Under the pieces are notes generated by a model. The model had not been told where the DNA came from. It saw nothing but the letters and a program-made list of their open reading frames with translations, and made no database searches. From assembly GCF_001591145.1 (NCBI RefSeq), contig NZ_BCUF01000011.1:55533-119532 (forward strand): a stretch of 64,000 nt of DNA, given 5' to 3'. This document shows, piece after piece, positions 43,252 through 53,359 of the stretch. This DNA is from Vibrio harveyi NBRC 15634 = ATCC 14126 = KCTC 12724 (lineage in GTDB: Bacteria; Pseudomonadota; Gammaproteobacteria; Enterobacterales; Vibrionaceae). The position numbers were made by a program, and so were the translations under genes. Position 1 is the stretch's first letter. Every line of letters begins with the position of its first letter.

Positions 43252-44103
43252 TTAAATATTTTTGTATTCGTCCAACACCAGTTGGCTAATCTGAGCAATC
43301 ACTTGGTCACGAGCTTGCAGTGACAGATCTGTGCCGGTGATATAGATACTGATGTAAACAGGCTTGTGATTTTCTTTCCAGATCATCGCGGTGATACCAC
43401 GTGAGCCAAAACCGCCTGCGCCAGAACGATCTGCAATTGACCAGCCTTTAGGCAACACAGAACGCATTAGAGAGTCAGATACCTTGTTGTCTTGCATCCA
43501 GATCTTTAATTGAATGCGAGATTCATACGATAGCGCGTCGCCTTCTAGTAGGGTGTGCAGGGTGTTTACCATGGCGTTAGGTGTTGTCGTGTCTTGCTTG
43601 TCGCCCGGTTTCGCTTCATTCAATCTCGGCTCAAAACGATCAAGTCGGGTTGCTTTGTCTCCAATGGTACGCAAGAACATTGTCACACCACGAGGTCCAC
43701 CCACACTGCGCAAAACAATGTTGGCAGCGGTGTTGTCACTCATCAGCATCGCGGCTTCACAAGCATGCTCAATGCGAGTCGTTTGACCAGCCATGCGGTC
43801 CATCACCGGAGACCACACTACCATGTTGCGTTCTTCTACTTTAGCGGTCGCGTTCTTATCGAGCTTTTCATTATCCATGTCATTGAGCATGGTCGCACAT
43901 GCGAGTGTTTTGAAGGTGCTCATCATGGGAAAGCGCTCATCGCCACGATAATCCCAATGTTCATCGGTTTGTGTATCCCAAACCGAAACACCGATGCGAC
44001 CTGAGATATGTTCTTCTATTGCAGCGAGGTCTTCATTGATTTTGGCGGCGTAAGTTGCACTTGAACAGGCTAACAATCCGAGCAGCAGAAATAGCTTTTT
44101 CAT
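43252..44103 (-). CDS. blaCARB: Class A beta-lactamase, CARB (carbenicillinase) family
   Basis: 283 residues. Signal peptide to about residue 20 (ATYAA). Catalytic STFK at 62-65, SDN near 122, omega-loop RLDRFEPRLNEA and RSG near 226. The RSG in place of KTG, together with the opening GRIGVSVWDTQTDE, is the mark of CARB/PSE enzymes. Such genes are intrinsic in Vibrio parahaemolyticus and relatives. It hydrolyses penicillins and carbenicillin in the periplasm. No mobile element is next to it, so it is chromosomal. Confidence 0.95.
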   Translation of the reverse strand: MKKLFLLLGLLACSSATYAAKINEDLAAIEEHISGRIGVSVWDTQTDEHWDYRGDERFPMMSTFKTLACATMLNDMDNEKLDKNATAKVEERNMVVWSPVMDRMAGQTTRIEHACEAAMLMSDNTAANIVLRSVGGPRGVTMFLRTIGDKATRLDRFEPRLNEAKPGDKQDTTTPNAMVNTLHTLLEGDALSYESRIQLKIWMQDNKVSDSLMRSVLPKGWSIADRSGAGGFGSRGITAMIWKENHKPVYISIYITGTDLSLQARDQVIAQISQLVLDEYKNI

Positions 44104-44315
44104 CGTTGATTTTCTTAGTGTTATTAATACCAGTTCTTACTCTGGTGACATTACCCGGAACTATAACGAGTGAATACTCTAATAACTGTTAGATTCATGT
44201 CTTTTTTCTGTAGGAATCTTTGCATATGCCAAGCTTTACCCGTTTTTACGCTTATTGACGTTGTTTTACATGTGAAGGACTAAAGTAAAGTTGTCGATTA
44301 ACCGAGTAACCAATC

Positions 44316-45647
44316 ATGAAAACAATCCGCAATATCATCTGGGCAATGATCGCCGTGATGTCCGTTTTATGGTTTGCGATGGAGCCGCAGCTTTTCTCTT
44401 CCAGCAATGTCTTTGAATGGCGATCTGCCATGATCCAATATTCAGGCATTTTGTCTTTGATGTTGATGTCGGTCACCATGGTGTTGGCAATGCGTCTGCC
44501 TGTGGTTGAAAACTGGCTACATGGCATGGACAAAGCGTATCGAGTGCATAAATGGTTAGGTATTAGCGGTGTTGCATTGGGTATTGTGCACTGGCTGTGG
44601 TATCAAGTGCCGAAATGGTTGGTTATGTCGGGAGTATTGGCGAGACCAGTAAAACACTCGGGAGTAGGACCTGCTGGTAATTTGTCTGGCATTGAAGCTT
44701 GGGTTAGTGGTTTACGTGAATTTGGGCAGAGCCTTGGTGAGTGGGGCTTCTACTTACTGTTGGTGTTGTTGGTGGTTTCTTTGTGGAGTGCGATAAAATA
44801 CAAACCGTTCAAACTCTCTCACCGTTTGATGTCGGCTGCTTATCTATTGATTGCTATCCATTCCGTGCTGTTGTTAAAACGCGCGTACTGGGGTGAGCCT
44901 GTTTACTACGTTACGGTCGCCTTTGCAGTCGTTGGTTCGATCGCCGCACTTTACAGTTTGTTTGGCTTGGTTGGACGTCGGAATAAACACTCCGCTATGG
45001 TGACTTCTACACGTTACTTCCCACAAGCAGAGGTGATGGAGTTAGTTTTAAAACCAGAAGCGTCTTGGCAAGGGCACAATGTGGGGCAATTTGCCTACTT
45101 ACGCTTTGGTGACGAAGATGCGCATCCATTTACCATTGTATCCGGTAGTGAAAGTAACGAACTGCGTTTCTTAATCAAGGAGCTGGGCGACTTTACCACT
45201 GGGCTTTATGAACGAGTGCGAAATGGGGACGCAGTCACGATAGAAGGTCCTTACGGTCGTTTAGCATTTGATTTAGATAAACCGCAAATTTGGGTCGCTG
45301 GCGGCGTAGGTATTGCTTCTTTCTTTGCTGCTTTGGAAGCATTAAAAACGAAAGCGAGTAACAATAACGTGCACTTGTTTTATTGTACACGTGGTGTGGA
45401 TAGCCATTTAGTTGATGAGCTATGGCACCTTGCTCACCAAGCCAACGTCAACTTGCATGTGATAGACACACTGAAAGCACCACGTTTAAATGCTGAGCGT
45501 ATCATCGTGCAATGTGGTCATTTAAATCAGTATGAAATGTACTTCTGTGGACCTGAAGCGTTCTCAAAAACATTGAAAAAAGAGCTCGAGGCGTGTCAAT
45601 TTAATATTGAAAGAAGCTATCACGAAGAGCTGTTTGTAATGAGATAA
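44316..45647 (+). CDS. Ferric-reductase-like flavocytochrome b
   Basis: 443 residues. Six membrane helices in the first 215 residues with paired His (GIVHWLW near 91, IAIHSVL near 187) for haem. Then an FAD-binding barrel (HPFTIVSGSE near 268) and an NAD(P) domain (GGVGIASFFAALEAL near 330, YFCGPEAF near 410). It passes electrons from cytosolic NAD(P)H across the membrane to an outside acceptor, perhaps ferric iron or copper. Divergent from blaCARB. Confidence 0.88.
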   Translation: MKTIRNIIWAMIAVMSVLWFAMEPQLFSSSNVFEWRSAMIQYSGILSLMLMSVTMVLAMRLPVVENWLHGMDKAYRVHKWLGISGVALGIVHWLWYQVPKWLVMSGVLARPVKHSGVGPAGNLSGIEAWVSGLREFGQSLGEWGFYLLLVLLVVSLWSAIKYKPFKLSHRLMSAAYLLIAIHSVLLLKRAYWGEPVYYVTVAFAVVGSIAALYSLFGLVGRRNKHSAMVTSTRYFPQAEVMELVLKPEASWQGHNVGQFAYLRFGDEDAHPFTIVSGSESNELRFLIKELGDFTTGLYERVRNGDAVTIEGPYGRLAFDLDKPQIWVAGGVGIASFFAALEALKTKASNNNVHLFYCTRGVDSHLVDELWHLAHQANVNLHVIDTLKAPRLNAERIIVQCGHLNQYEMYFCGPEAFSKTLKKELEACQFNIERSYHEELFVMR

Positions 45648-45665
45648 AAATCGTTATTGAATGAG

Positions 45666-45693
45666 AAAGGAGCTGAATGAACAGCTCCTTTTG
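45666..45693. terminator. Rho-independent terminator
   Basis: Stem AAGGAGCTG / CAGCTCCTT followed by TTGT, between the reductase and the convergent cupredoxin gene. Confidence 0.82.
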
Positions 45694-45709
45694 TATATTT
45701 GATTTGATA

Positions 45710-46246
45710 CTACAGCTCGATATTTTTAACCATGCCAGCTTCCGCATGACCCGGAATGTTGCACGCGAACTCAACGTTGTTGTCACCGTGGAAATGCCAC
45801 AATAACTGCTTCGCTTTGCCCGGTTCTACCGTCACAGAATTGCCTGAGTCGTGCATGTGCCCACCAGTCATTGTCTTCATCATTTCACGATGCTCTAGCT
45901 GCTCTTTGGCAGAACCGATAGTGAACTCGTGGTCGATTTTACCCGTGTTCATGACTACAAACTGCACCACATCGTTTGGCTCAATCTTAACGTCCTTCTT
46001 GAACTTGATTGTCATGTCATCACCTAAGATAACGTGTACCACTTTGTCTGGCTTTGCCCCTTTTGCAGGCATACCAACTGCCGACATGCCCGGCATATCC
46101 ATCATGTTTGAATGGTCCATTTTACTGTGGTCCATCTTCATGCTGCCGTGGTCCATATTTTCATGCTTCATATTGCCATGATCCATTTGGGCAAAGGCAG
46201 CCGTTGTAGTTAGGGTTAGAGCAAGAGTGATTAGTGTCTTTTTCAT
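45710..46246 (-). CDS. Periplasmic cupredoxin with Met/His-rich N-terminus (CopI-like)
   Basis: 178 residues. Signal peptide to about residue 19 (AAFAQ). Residues 20-60 repeat MDHxxM and MDHGxM units, a copper-binding tract. A cupredoxin domain follows with a type 1 copper site: His in KIDHEFT, then Cys, His and Met in ACNIPGHAEAGM. It probably handles or oxidises periplasmic copper. Last gene of the copper operon, after a hairpin at 46285, so possibly expressed at a different level. Confidence 0.9.
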   Translation of the reverse strand: MKKTLITLALTLTTTAAFAQMDHGNMKHENMDHGSMKMDHSKMDHSNMMDMPGMSAVGMPAKGAKPDKVVHVILGDDMTIKFKKDVKIEPNDVVQFVVMNTGKIDHEFTIGSAKEQLEHREMMKTMTGGHMHDSGNSVTVEPGKAKQLLWHFHGDNNVEFACNIPGHAEAGMVKNIEL

Positions 46247-46284
46247 TTTTATATCCTTGTTTTAATTCATTAATAACTTGGTTA

Positions 46285-46315
46285 CTTCCCCTCAAACGGA
46301 TTGTTTGAGGGGAAG
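46285..46315 (-). terminator. Strong hairpin between cusA and the cupredoxin gene
   Basis: Perfect 13-bp stem CTTCCCCTCAAAC / GTTTGAGGGGAAG with a 5-base loop. No T-run on the minus strand side, so it may attenuate rather than stop. Confidence 0.65.
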
Positions 46316-46322
46316 GTAGGGA

Positions 46323-49300
46323 TTACGCCTTGTTGCCAGTGTGAGCTTTGTTGTCGGTGTTTTCGATTTGATTACCAGCTTGCGTACTTGCTTGACTAGG
46401 AGTTGAGTTACTTGGGCGCAACTCGCGTTGTTTCCACAGCTTGAAGATGGCTGGAAGTACCAAGAGCGTCAGTAGCAGTGCCGATGCCATACCACCAATC
46501 ATTGGTGCGGCGATACGTTGCATCACTTCTGACCCTGTACCTTCGCCGTACATGATCGGAATCAGACCAATAATGACCGTTAGTACCGTCATCATTACTG
46601 GGCGAACACGTAAGCCTGCACCTTCGCGAATGGCATCGGTTAGGTCTTTCGCCTCAAGCTTTTGTTGGCTCTCTTCCGCATCGAGTTTTTTGTAGTGCCA
46701 CGCTTGGTTGAGGTAGACGAGCATGATGACCCCAATCTCAACTGCGACACCTGCTAGGGCAATAAAGCCGACCCCGACGGCAATCGAGAAGTTGTAGTTG
46801 AGGATATGCATGAGCCACAAACCACCGACCATAGCGAGCGGTAGGGTAAGCATGATGATCATCACTTCGCCTACACGACGGAAGCTGAAGTAAAGCAGCA
46901 GCATAATGATGGCGATGGTGATTGGTACCACGACACTCAAGCGATCTTTCGCACGCTCCATGTATTCGTATTGACCAGACCAAGCCAGCGAGTAACCTGC
47001 AGGAAGCTCCAGTTGATCTGCCACGACCTGTTGCGCTTCCACGACGTAAGAACCAAGGTCACGACCATCGATGTCGACAAACACCCAGCCGTTTGGACGT
47101 GCGTTTTCCGTCTTGATCATTGGAGGACCGTCTTCGTAACGAATGTCTGCTACGTCAGCCAGTGCAATACGAGCGCCATTTGGTGTCACTAACGGTAAGT
47201 TTTGCAGTTTTATCACTGAGTCACGGTAGTCTTGTGGGTAACGAACGTTGATTGGGTAACGCTCCAAGCCTTCGATGGTTTCACCCACATTCATGCCGCC
47301 CACCGCGGTCGAGATCACCTGCTGAACATCTTTGATGCTTAAACCGTAACGCGCTGCCGCACGACGTTTAATGTCGATCGTGACATAGCGACCTCCTGCT
47401 ACACGTTCTGCATAAACCGATGCTGTGCCTTGTACACCATTAAGAATTGGCTCCAACTGAGAACCGATCTTCTCGATCACTTTCAGATCGGGTCCGGCGA
47501 TCTTGATACCGATAGGGGTTTTGATGCCCGTTGCCAGCATGTCGATACGCGTTTTGATCGGCATAACCCAAGCGTTAGTAAGACCAGGGAACTGAACCAG
47601 ACTATCGAACTCTTTGCGTAGCGACTCGGTTGTTACGCCTTCACGCCATTGATCGCGTGGCTTCAACTGAATCACGGTTTCGATCATGGTGAGTGGCGCT
47701 GGATCGGTTGCAGTCTCAGCACGACCAATCTTGCCCCATACGGTTTTCACTTCTGGAACGGTTTTGATCAGCTTGTTGGTTTGTTGTAGAAGCTCGCGCG
47801 CTTTACCAATCGAGATACCTGGGTAGGTCGTTGGCATGTACATCAAGTCGCCTTCATCCAGCGGTGGGATGAACTCGCTACCCAGTTTACTGGTTGGGTA
47901 GTAAGCCGACGCCATTAGACCTAATGCAATAACAATCATGGTCTTAGGGTATTTTAAGCTGGTATTCAACAGCGGGCGGTACAACGCGACCAAGCTGCGG
48001 TTAACCGGGTTTTTGTGTTCCGGTAACACCTTACCGCGAATGAAGTAGCCCATAAGAACAGGGACGAGTGTGATTGCCAAACCTGCTGCCGCTGCCATGG
48101 CGTAAGTCTTAGTGAACGCAAGCGGCGAGAACATCTTGCCTTCCTGACCTTCTAAGGCGAACACCGGTACGAAGCTAAGTGTAATGATCAGCAACGAGAA
48201 GAACAGCGGTGCGCCGACCTCCTCTGCGGCTTTGCCAATTACTTGCCAGCGGTTCTTGTCGGTCAGTGGCGTTCGTTCAATGTGCTTATGAACGTTTTCA
48301 ATCATCACGATTGCGCCATCCACCATGGCACCAATGGCTATCGCAATACCACCCAAGGACATGATGTTGGCGTTGATGCCTTGCCAATGCATCACGATAA
48401 ACGCACTAAGAATACCGACAGGTAGACTCAGAGCGATAACTAATGAAGAACGAATGTGGAATAGGAACAACGCACACACAATCGCAACGACGATGAACTC
48501 TTCTGCAAGCTTCTTCCATAGGTTTTCTACCGCTGAATCGATAAGGGTAGAGCGGTCGTAGGTTGCCACAATTTCTACGCCTTCTGGTAGGCTGCGTTGT
48601 AGGTCTGCAAGTTTGTCTTTGACTTTCGCAATCACTTCACTGGCGTTTTCACCAAAGCGCATCACGATAACCCCACCCACAGCTTCACCTTCGCCATTTA
48701 ACTCAGAGATACCACGGCGCATTTGTGGACCAAGATTAATGTCTGCGATGTCTCCTAATAGTAACGGCGTGCCTTTCTCGGTGACTTTTAGAGGCAGTGA
48801 TTTGATGTCTTCAATGCTGGTTAAGTAACCCGTGGTACGAACCATGTGTTCGGCTTCCGCAACTTCGATAACGGACGCGCCGGTTTCTTGGTTGCCGTTT
48901 TGGATTGCCATGTTCACTTGTTGCAAAGTGAGGTTGTAAGCACGCAGCTTGGCAGGATCAATCTGTACTTGGTATTGCTTCACCATACCGCCCACGGTAG
49001 CGACTTCAGAAACGCCATCAACGGTTTGCAACTCGTACTTCAAGAACCAGTCTTGCAGGCTGCGAAGATCAGCCAAATCATGCTTGCCGGTTTTGTCTTG
49101 TAATACGTAGCTGTAAACCCAGCCTACGCCTGTCGCATCAGGACCTAAGGTTGGTTTTGCGTTCGGTGGGAGCTTTGGTGCTACTTGGCTTAAGTACTCC
49201 AACACGCGAGAACGTGCCCAGTACATGTCGGTATCATCGTTGAAAATGATATAAACGTAAGAGTCACCAAAGAAGGAGTAGCCACGAACCGTCTCAGCAC

Positions 49301-49532
49301 CCGGCACGGCAAGCATGGCGGTTGTGAGTGGGTAAGTGACTTGATCCTCGACGACTTGAGGAGCCTGACCCGGATAGCTTGTCTTGATGATCACTTGCAC
49401 ATCAGAAAGATCCGGAATGGCATCAACAGGCGTATTCTTTACACTGTAAAGTCCGCCTAATACAAGAGCTAAGGTCGCGATCAACACTAAGAAACGGTTG
49501 CTCAATGACCAACGAATAATTGCACTGATCAT
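46323..49532 (-). CDS. cusA: Copper/silver RND efflux pump, CusA type
   Basis: 1069 residues, the usual HME-RND length. Twelve membrane helices and two large periplasmic loops. Helix 4 carries the heavy-metal signature (GAMVDGAIVMIENVHK near 400-415), and the periplasmic domain has Met residues for copper. It pumps Cu(I) or Ag(I) using the proton gradient, with the adaptor gene that overlaps its start by 4 bases and the outer-membrane factor upstream. Confidence 0.95.
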   Translation of the reverse strand: MISAIIRWSLSNRFLVLIATLALVLGGLYSVKNTPVDAIPDLSDVQVIIKTSYPGQAPQVVEDQVTYPLTTAMLAVPGAETVRGYSFFGDSYVYIIFNDDTDMYWARSRVLEYLSQVAPKLPPNAKPTLGPDATGVGWVYSYVLQDKTGKHDLADLRSLQDWFLKYELQTVDGVSEVATVGGMVKQYQVQIDPAKLRAYNLTLQQVNMAIQNGNQETGASVIEVAEAEHMVRTTGYLTSIEDIKSLPLKVTEKGTPLLLGDIADINLGPQMRRGISELNGEGEAVGGVIVMRFGENASEVIAKVKDKLADLQRSLPEGVEIVATYDRSTLIDSAVENLWKKLAEEFIVVAIVCALFLFHIRSSLVIALSLPVGILSAFIVMHWQGINANIMSLGGIAIAIGAMVDGAIVMIENVHKHIERTPLTDKNRWQVIGKAAEEVGAPLFFSLLIITLSFVPVFALEGQEGKMFSPLAFTKTYAMAAAAGLAITLVPVLMGYFIRGKVLPEHKNPVNRSLVALYRPLLNTSLKYPKTMIVIALGLMASAYYPTSKLGSEFIPPLDEGDLMYMPTTYPGISIGKARELLQQTNKLIKTVPEVKTVWGKIGRAETATDPAPLTMIETVIQLKPRDQWREGVTTESLRKEFDSLVQFPGLTNAWVMPIKTRIDMLATGIKTPIGIKIAGPDLKVIEKIGSQLEPILNGVQGTASVYAERVAGGRYVTIDIKRRAAARYGLSIKDVQQVISTAVGGMNVGETIEGLERYPINVRYPQDYRDSVIKLQNLPLVTPNGARIALADVADIRYEDGPPMIKTENARPNGWVFVDIDGRDLGSYVVEAQQVVADQLELPAGYSLAWSGQYEYMERAKDRLSVVVPITIAIIMLLLYFSFRRVGEVMIIMLTLPLAMVGGLWLMHILNYNFSIAVGVGFIALAGVAVEIGVIMLVYLNQAWHYKKLDAEESQQKLEAKDLTDAIREGAGLRVRPVMMTVLTVIIGLIPIMYGEGTGSEVMQRIAAPMIGGMASALLLTLLVLPAIFKLWKQRELRPSNSTPSQASTQAGNQIENTDNKAHTGNKA

Positions 49533-51253
49533 AGTGATTCCTCAACCGCCTCTGTTGTTGGCGTTAGCTGTTTAAGAATGTAATCAGAACCTTGTTTTTC
49601 AACTAGAAACCGAACTTTTTCTCCTTCTTCAAAACCTGATAAATCCACCTCTTCACCGACAGAGAAGTTCATTTCGCCCGCATCCCAATTCCATTCTGCT
49701 ACTGGTAGGTGGTTTAAGGTAATCATGCCAAAATCAGCCATCAGCATCGTGATGTCACCAGTTAGCCAAACTTCAGCTGCAATGACGCTGTTGTCTGCCT
49801 TATAGTCAACGATTTGGTACTGACCAGATTCTGTTTTCTGCATTTCAAATTCGATAGCCTGACCTTTTTTCAAGTCACCCATCTCGACGCCATCAGCAAA
49901 AGTAAAGTTCATCACCATGCCTGGCCAATCCCATTCTGGTACCGGCTGGTGGTTAATGGTCAGCATGCGGTGATCTCTCATTACATCTGTGATTTCGCCT
50001 TTTGCCCATGCCGTTTCTGCCGCTGCTTCTATGCCGTTGATGCGAGACAGATCTGCTGACTGGCTTGATTCAGAGTCAAGCATGAAGTGAGATGACGTTA
50101 CGATCTTGTCGTCTTGTTTAAGTCCTTGTAATACTTCGATTTGTTCGCCAGCTTCACGACCGACTTCAATTCGAGCAGAACGGTATTTGCCATTACCTTC
50201 AGCCAGAACAACGCGAGTCATACCGCCGGAGCGAATAACGGATGACTTAGGAATGGTTAATACCGCATCGTCAGTGACAGGCTGCAACGCGATATTGGCA
50301 AACATGTTAGGCTTTAGAGCACCATTTGGGTTAGGGAACTTGAGACGTACGCGTAACGTACGTGTTTTAGGGTCGAGGATTGGGTACACGTAATCCACGA
50401 CACCTTGCCATTCAGTACCCGGAATGGCGTCAAGGGTCATCGTGGCTTGAGAGCCGGCTTTCATCCAATGTGCTTGACGCTCAAAGACTTCCGCATCAAC
50501 CCAAACATTGTCCAAAGGACCAGCACTGATCACCGCTTGAGCCGGAGACAAATAGCCACCTTCTCGCACGTTTAAGCTCGCGATAACACCATCAGCAGGT
50601 GCTTTAATTTCAATGGTTTGGGATGCTTTACCACGACGGGTAATGGATTTGATTTGTGCACGGTCAACACCAAGCGTTACTAAGCGCTCGGTCGCCCCTT
50701 TCACTAGTCCTTTACGACCAGTACGGTTAGCATTCAGCAGTTCTTCCTGTGCCTTAACCAGTTCCGGAGAGTAGAGAGTGAAAAGCACATCGCCTTTTTT
50801 CACCTTCTCACCCACGGCATTGATGTAGAGTTTTTCTACCCAACCCGCAACACGAACGTTGGTTTGCCATAACAGACTTTCATCGAAGGCGATATAACCA
50901 ACCGTTTCGATGCGTGGTGATAACTGTTGTAGTGCCACATTTGCGGTTTTGACCCCGAGGTTATTTTCTACTGAAGGATCGATAGTCACCGTACCGGGCG
51001 CCTCTTGTTCACCGGAGAGGTCTTCTGCGTAAACCGGAATCAAATCCATGCCCATTGGAGATTTACCCGGTTTATCACGTTTGTAGTTGGGATCCATTGG
51101 AGCAACCCAATAGAGTGGATCATTAGAACTTGCTGCGGAAGTTCCACCCATCGCACTCATGTCGTGAGCTGAGCCCGCAAGAAAATGATTAGCACCAAAC
51201 CCTAAAGCACCACCAACAATCAGCGCGATGGTTGCAACTTGTAATGTTTTCAT
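49529..51253 (-). CDS. cusB: Copper efflux adaptor (CusB) carrying two C-terminal CusF-like domains
   Basis: 574 residues, against about 400 for typical CusB. N-terminal anchor, heavy-metal-binding YHS-like segment (YWVAPMDPNYKRDKPGKSPMGMDL), lipoyl and barrel domains to about residue 400. Two CusF folds are added. The first has H435, W443, M446 and M448, the full Cu(I)/Ag(I) set of CusF. The second has H515, W523 and M528 but G526 where the first Met should be. It likely combines adaptor and copper chaperone in one chain. Confidence 0.93.
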   Translation of the reverse strand: MKTLQVATIALIVGGALGFGANHFLAGSAHDMSAMGGTSAASSNDPLYWVAPMDPNYKRDKPGKSPMGMDLIPVYAEDLSGEQEAPGTVTIDPSVENNLGVKTANVALQQLSPRIETVGYIAFDESLLWQTNVRVAGWVEKLYINAVGEKVKKGDVLFTLYSPELVKAQEELLNANRTGRKGLVKGATERLVTLGVDRAQIKSITRRGKASQTIEIKAPADGVIASLNVREGGYLSPAQAVISAGPLDNVWVDAEVFERQAHWMKAGSQATMTLDAIPGTEWQGVVDYVYPILDPKTRTLRVRLKFPNPNGALKPNMFANIALQPVTDDAVLTIPKSSVIRSGGMTRVVLAEGNGKYRSARIEVGREAGEQIEVLQGLKQDDKIVTSSHFMLDSESSQSADLSRINGIEAAAETAWAKGEITDVMRDHRMLTINHQPVPEWDWPGMVMNFTFADGVEMGDLKKGQAIEFEMQKTESGQYQIVDYKADNSVIAAEVWLTGDITMLMADFGMITLNHLPVAEWNWDAGEMNFSVGEEVDLSGFEEGEKVRFLVEKQGSDYILKQLTPTTEAVEESL

Positions 51254-51354
51254 TCTTATACCTTATTTTCCCGTTTGCGCATGACGCTACAGCGTTGTTG
51301 ACTGCTCTATATCGGTCACATACCTGTAGCCCCAACGTTTTTGGGAATCACAAA

Positions 51355-52767
51355 TTAATATGTCGAGATAGAGCGAGCTTCTGGAGAAGCCACTTGATAA
51401 TCGAAACCACCGAGTAGGGTGGCTAAATTGCTGTTTGCGATGTTGAGATCGGTTAGCAGACGTTGTTGCTCTAATTGCAGAGCCAATTCGTCTGTCGTGG
51501 CTGAAATCACATCGTTAAACTGCGCTGTGTTGTTTTGGTAGCCCCGCTCAACGGCTTGAATGCGCGCTTTCGCTTGGGGCAATAAGGTGGATTGGTAACG
51601 TTCTAAACGTTGGGTTAAGTTGCCGCGATCAACCAGCAAAGTGTTCACCTTGGCATTCATCTGCGTTAATAAGGTGTCTTTTTGTGATTGTGCTGCACCA
51701 ACTTGGTATTGTGCGGCAGCGAGATTGCGATCTTGGCGATCACCCGTGAACAGTGGAATGTCCATGGTTAGATAAGCGCTGACCAAGTCTGATGCTGGCT
51801 CACCCTTCATGTTATTGGCTTGACGATAAGCGTACATAACCTCCACACCAAACTGCGGGTTATAAGCTTGTTCAGCAATCTCTACCTGAGTTTTATTGGC
51901 AGAAATACTCACATCGGCCATTTTAACCATTGGGTGCTGACTAAGTTGTTGGTAGTGCTTGGTGGAATCTTTGCTGGAAGCAAGTTTGCTATTCAGTGTA
52001 TCCCAGTTGAGTTGATTGGTAGCGTACAGAGCCTGTTCCGTCGCTAACCAGTCCGAGCCTAGCCATTCCGAAAGCTGAGAAACAAGACGTCGCTGCATTT
52101 GCGCATTGGCTTGCAGTTTTTCATCCAGCTTACTCACTTGTAATTGAGCGTTGAGTAGGTCTTGCGCTTCACTCTTACCAATCGAATAGTTGGTTTGAAT
52201 AAAGCTTTCCATCTCCTTCATCAACTTGCGGTTCTCAAGCAAGATTTGCTCAGCTTTTTGCTGATATCCAAGCTCTAACCATAGTTGAGTCATGCTGTTG
52301 GCAACCTCAAGTTCGCGAGCATGAACTTGAAGCCCAAGCCCATCGGCTTGTTGATTGGCTTTCTTCTGTTGCAGATCGAGCGTGGAGCCACGTTCGAATT
52401 GCTGCATTAAACCAATAGAGATGTTGGTCATTGGGTCGTCATCGAACTTAAAGCTGTCGACAGGTAAACCACCAAAACCCACTTTGAGTTTTGGATCCAT
52501 CAAGGTAGAACTTGCAACACCCGTTTCACGCATCGCAGCGGATTGCGCTGAATATTGTTGGCGGTTGCCATCATTGCTCAGGGCAACATTGATCAGTTGC
52601 GCGAGTTTTTTTGATGATGTGCGCATCTCTGGCGCAGTAAGGTTTGCTGCTTTGGTTTCTTTGCTCGGCACTTTTGTATTTGGCATCGCCGCATTCACCA
52701 AAGTTGGAGCAGAAACCAAAGCCAAGGCACACATAGGTGCAGCAAGGCGGTATGGTCTAAAATCCAT
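51355..52767 (-). CDS. Outer-membrane efflux channel, TolC/CusC family
   Basis: 470 residues. Signal peptide to about residue 26 (LVNAA), with no lipobox Cys. Two OEP repeats of long helices (ELEVANSMTQLWLELGYQQKAEQ and following; second near 340-440). It forms the exit duct for the copper pump. Upstream of cusB in the operon, with a 100-base gap. Confidence 0.92.
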   Translation of the reverse strand: MDFRPYRLAAPMCALALVSAPTLVNAAMPNTKVPSKETKAANLTAPEMRTSSKKLAQLINVALSNDGNRQQYSAQSAAMRETGVASSTLMDPKLKVGFGGLPVDSFKFDDDPMTNISIGLMQQFERGSTLDLQQKKANQQADGLGLQVHARELEVANSMTQLWLELGYQQKAEQILLENRKLMKEMESFIQTNYSIGKSEAQDLLNAQLQVSKLDEKLQANAQMQRRLVSQLSEWLGSDWLATEQALYATNQLNWDTLNSKLASSKDSTKHYQQLSQHPMVKMADVSISANKTQVEIAEQAYNPQFGVEVMYAYRQANNMKGEPASDLVSAYLTMDIPLFTGDRQDRNLAAAQYQVGAAQSQKDTLLTQMNAKVNTLLVDRGNLTQRLERYQSTLLPQAKARIQAVERGYQNNTAQFNDVISATTDELALQLEQQRLLTDLNIANSNLATLLGGFDYQVASPEARSISTY

Positions 52768-52904
52768 AATCTAAATCCAGTGTTTGCCGAAACGACGAAG
52801 AAGGGTTTGGCTTAAAGCAGAAACAGTAATCCAGATTTATCTGCGTCGTATTGGCACATTAAAACCACCTGCGATAGCTACGCAGGGTCGAATGCAATAC
52901 AGAT

Positions 52905-53318
52905 TTAAATTATTGGAGGTCGGTACAGGTCACGGCTGACGTGTACAACAGGGGAGGTGACTTCAGGAGTAATTGCCGCGCGATAAACGATCGGCAATGC
53001 GCGATTGACAGGGACAGGTAGGGGGAGGAAAACCAGAGAACAAGCCGCCGTGCAGCAGGTGTGAACCATGCCGGAGCCTCCACCGCAGTTCATTCGGCTT
53101 TCTCTCACTTCACCGTCTTCGGTGATGGATACGTCCATCATTCCGGGCATGCCACAATGTTCACTGTCGTCCATCATCATAGATTGTCCATGATTCATCA
53201 CGCCATTTGACATCATTTGGATGTTCATCAAAGGGGCACTATTCGCCACGCTTGATACTAATAGCATCAGCGTTGTGAAGAGAGTTAACCAAGTTGTATG
53301 CAGCGATTTTAGGCGCAT
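52905..53318 (-). CDS. Secreted Met/Cys-rich protein, first gene of the copper operon
   Basis: 137 residues. Signal peptide to about residue 27 (SSVANSAP). A Met/His tract (MMSNGVMNHGQSMMMDD) and Cys-rich CTAACS-type region follow. It probably binds Cu(I) in the periplasm. Similar short proteins head copper operons in Vibrio. I do not recognise a named family. Confidence 0.8.
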   Translation of the reverse strand: MRLKSLHTTWLTLFTTLMLLVSSVANSAPLMNIQMMSNGVMNHGQSMMMDDSEHCGMPGMMDVSITEDGEVRESRMNCGGGSGMVHTCCTAACSLVFLPLPVPVNRALPIVYRAAITPEVTSPVVHVSRDLYRPPII

Positions 53319-53359
53319 ACCTTTTCCCGTGTATTTGATGAAATGATGAAAACCACTCG

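Noticed and set aside
43555..44004. 149-codon frame antisense to blaCARB
   Set aside because: Shadow of a strongly coding gene on the other strand; no independent start signals.
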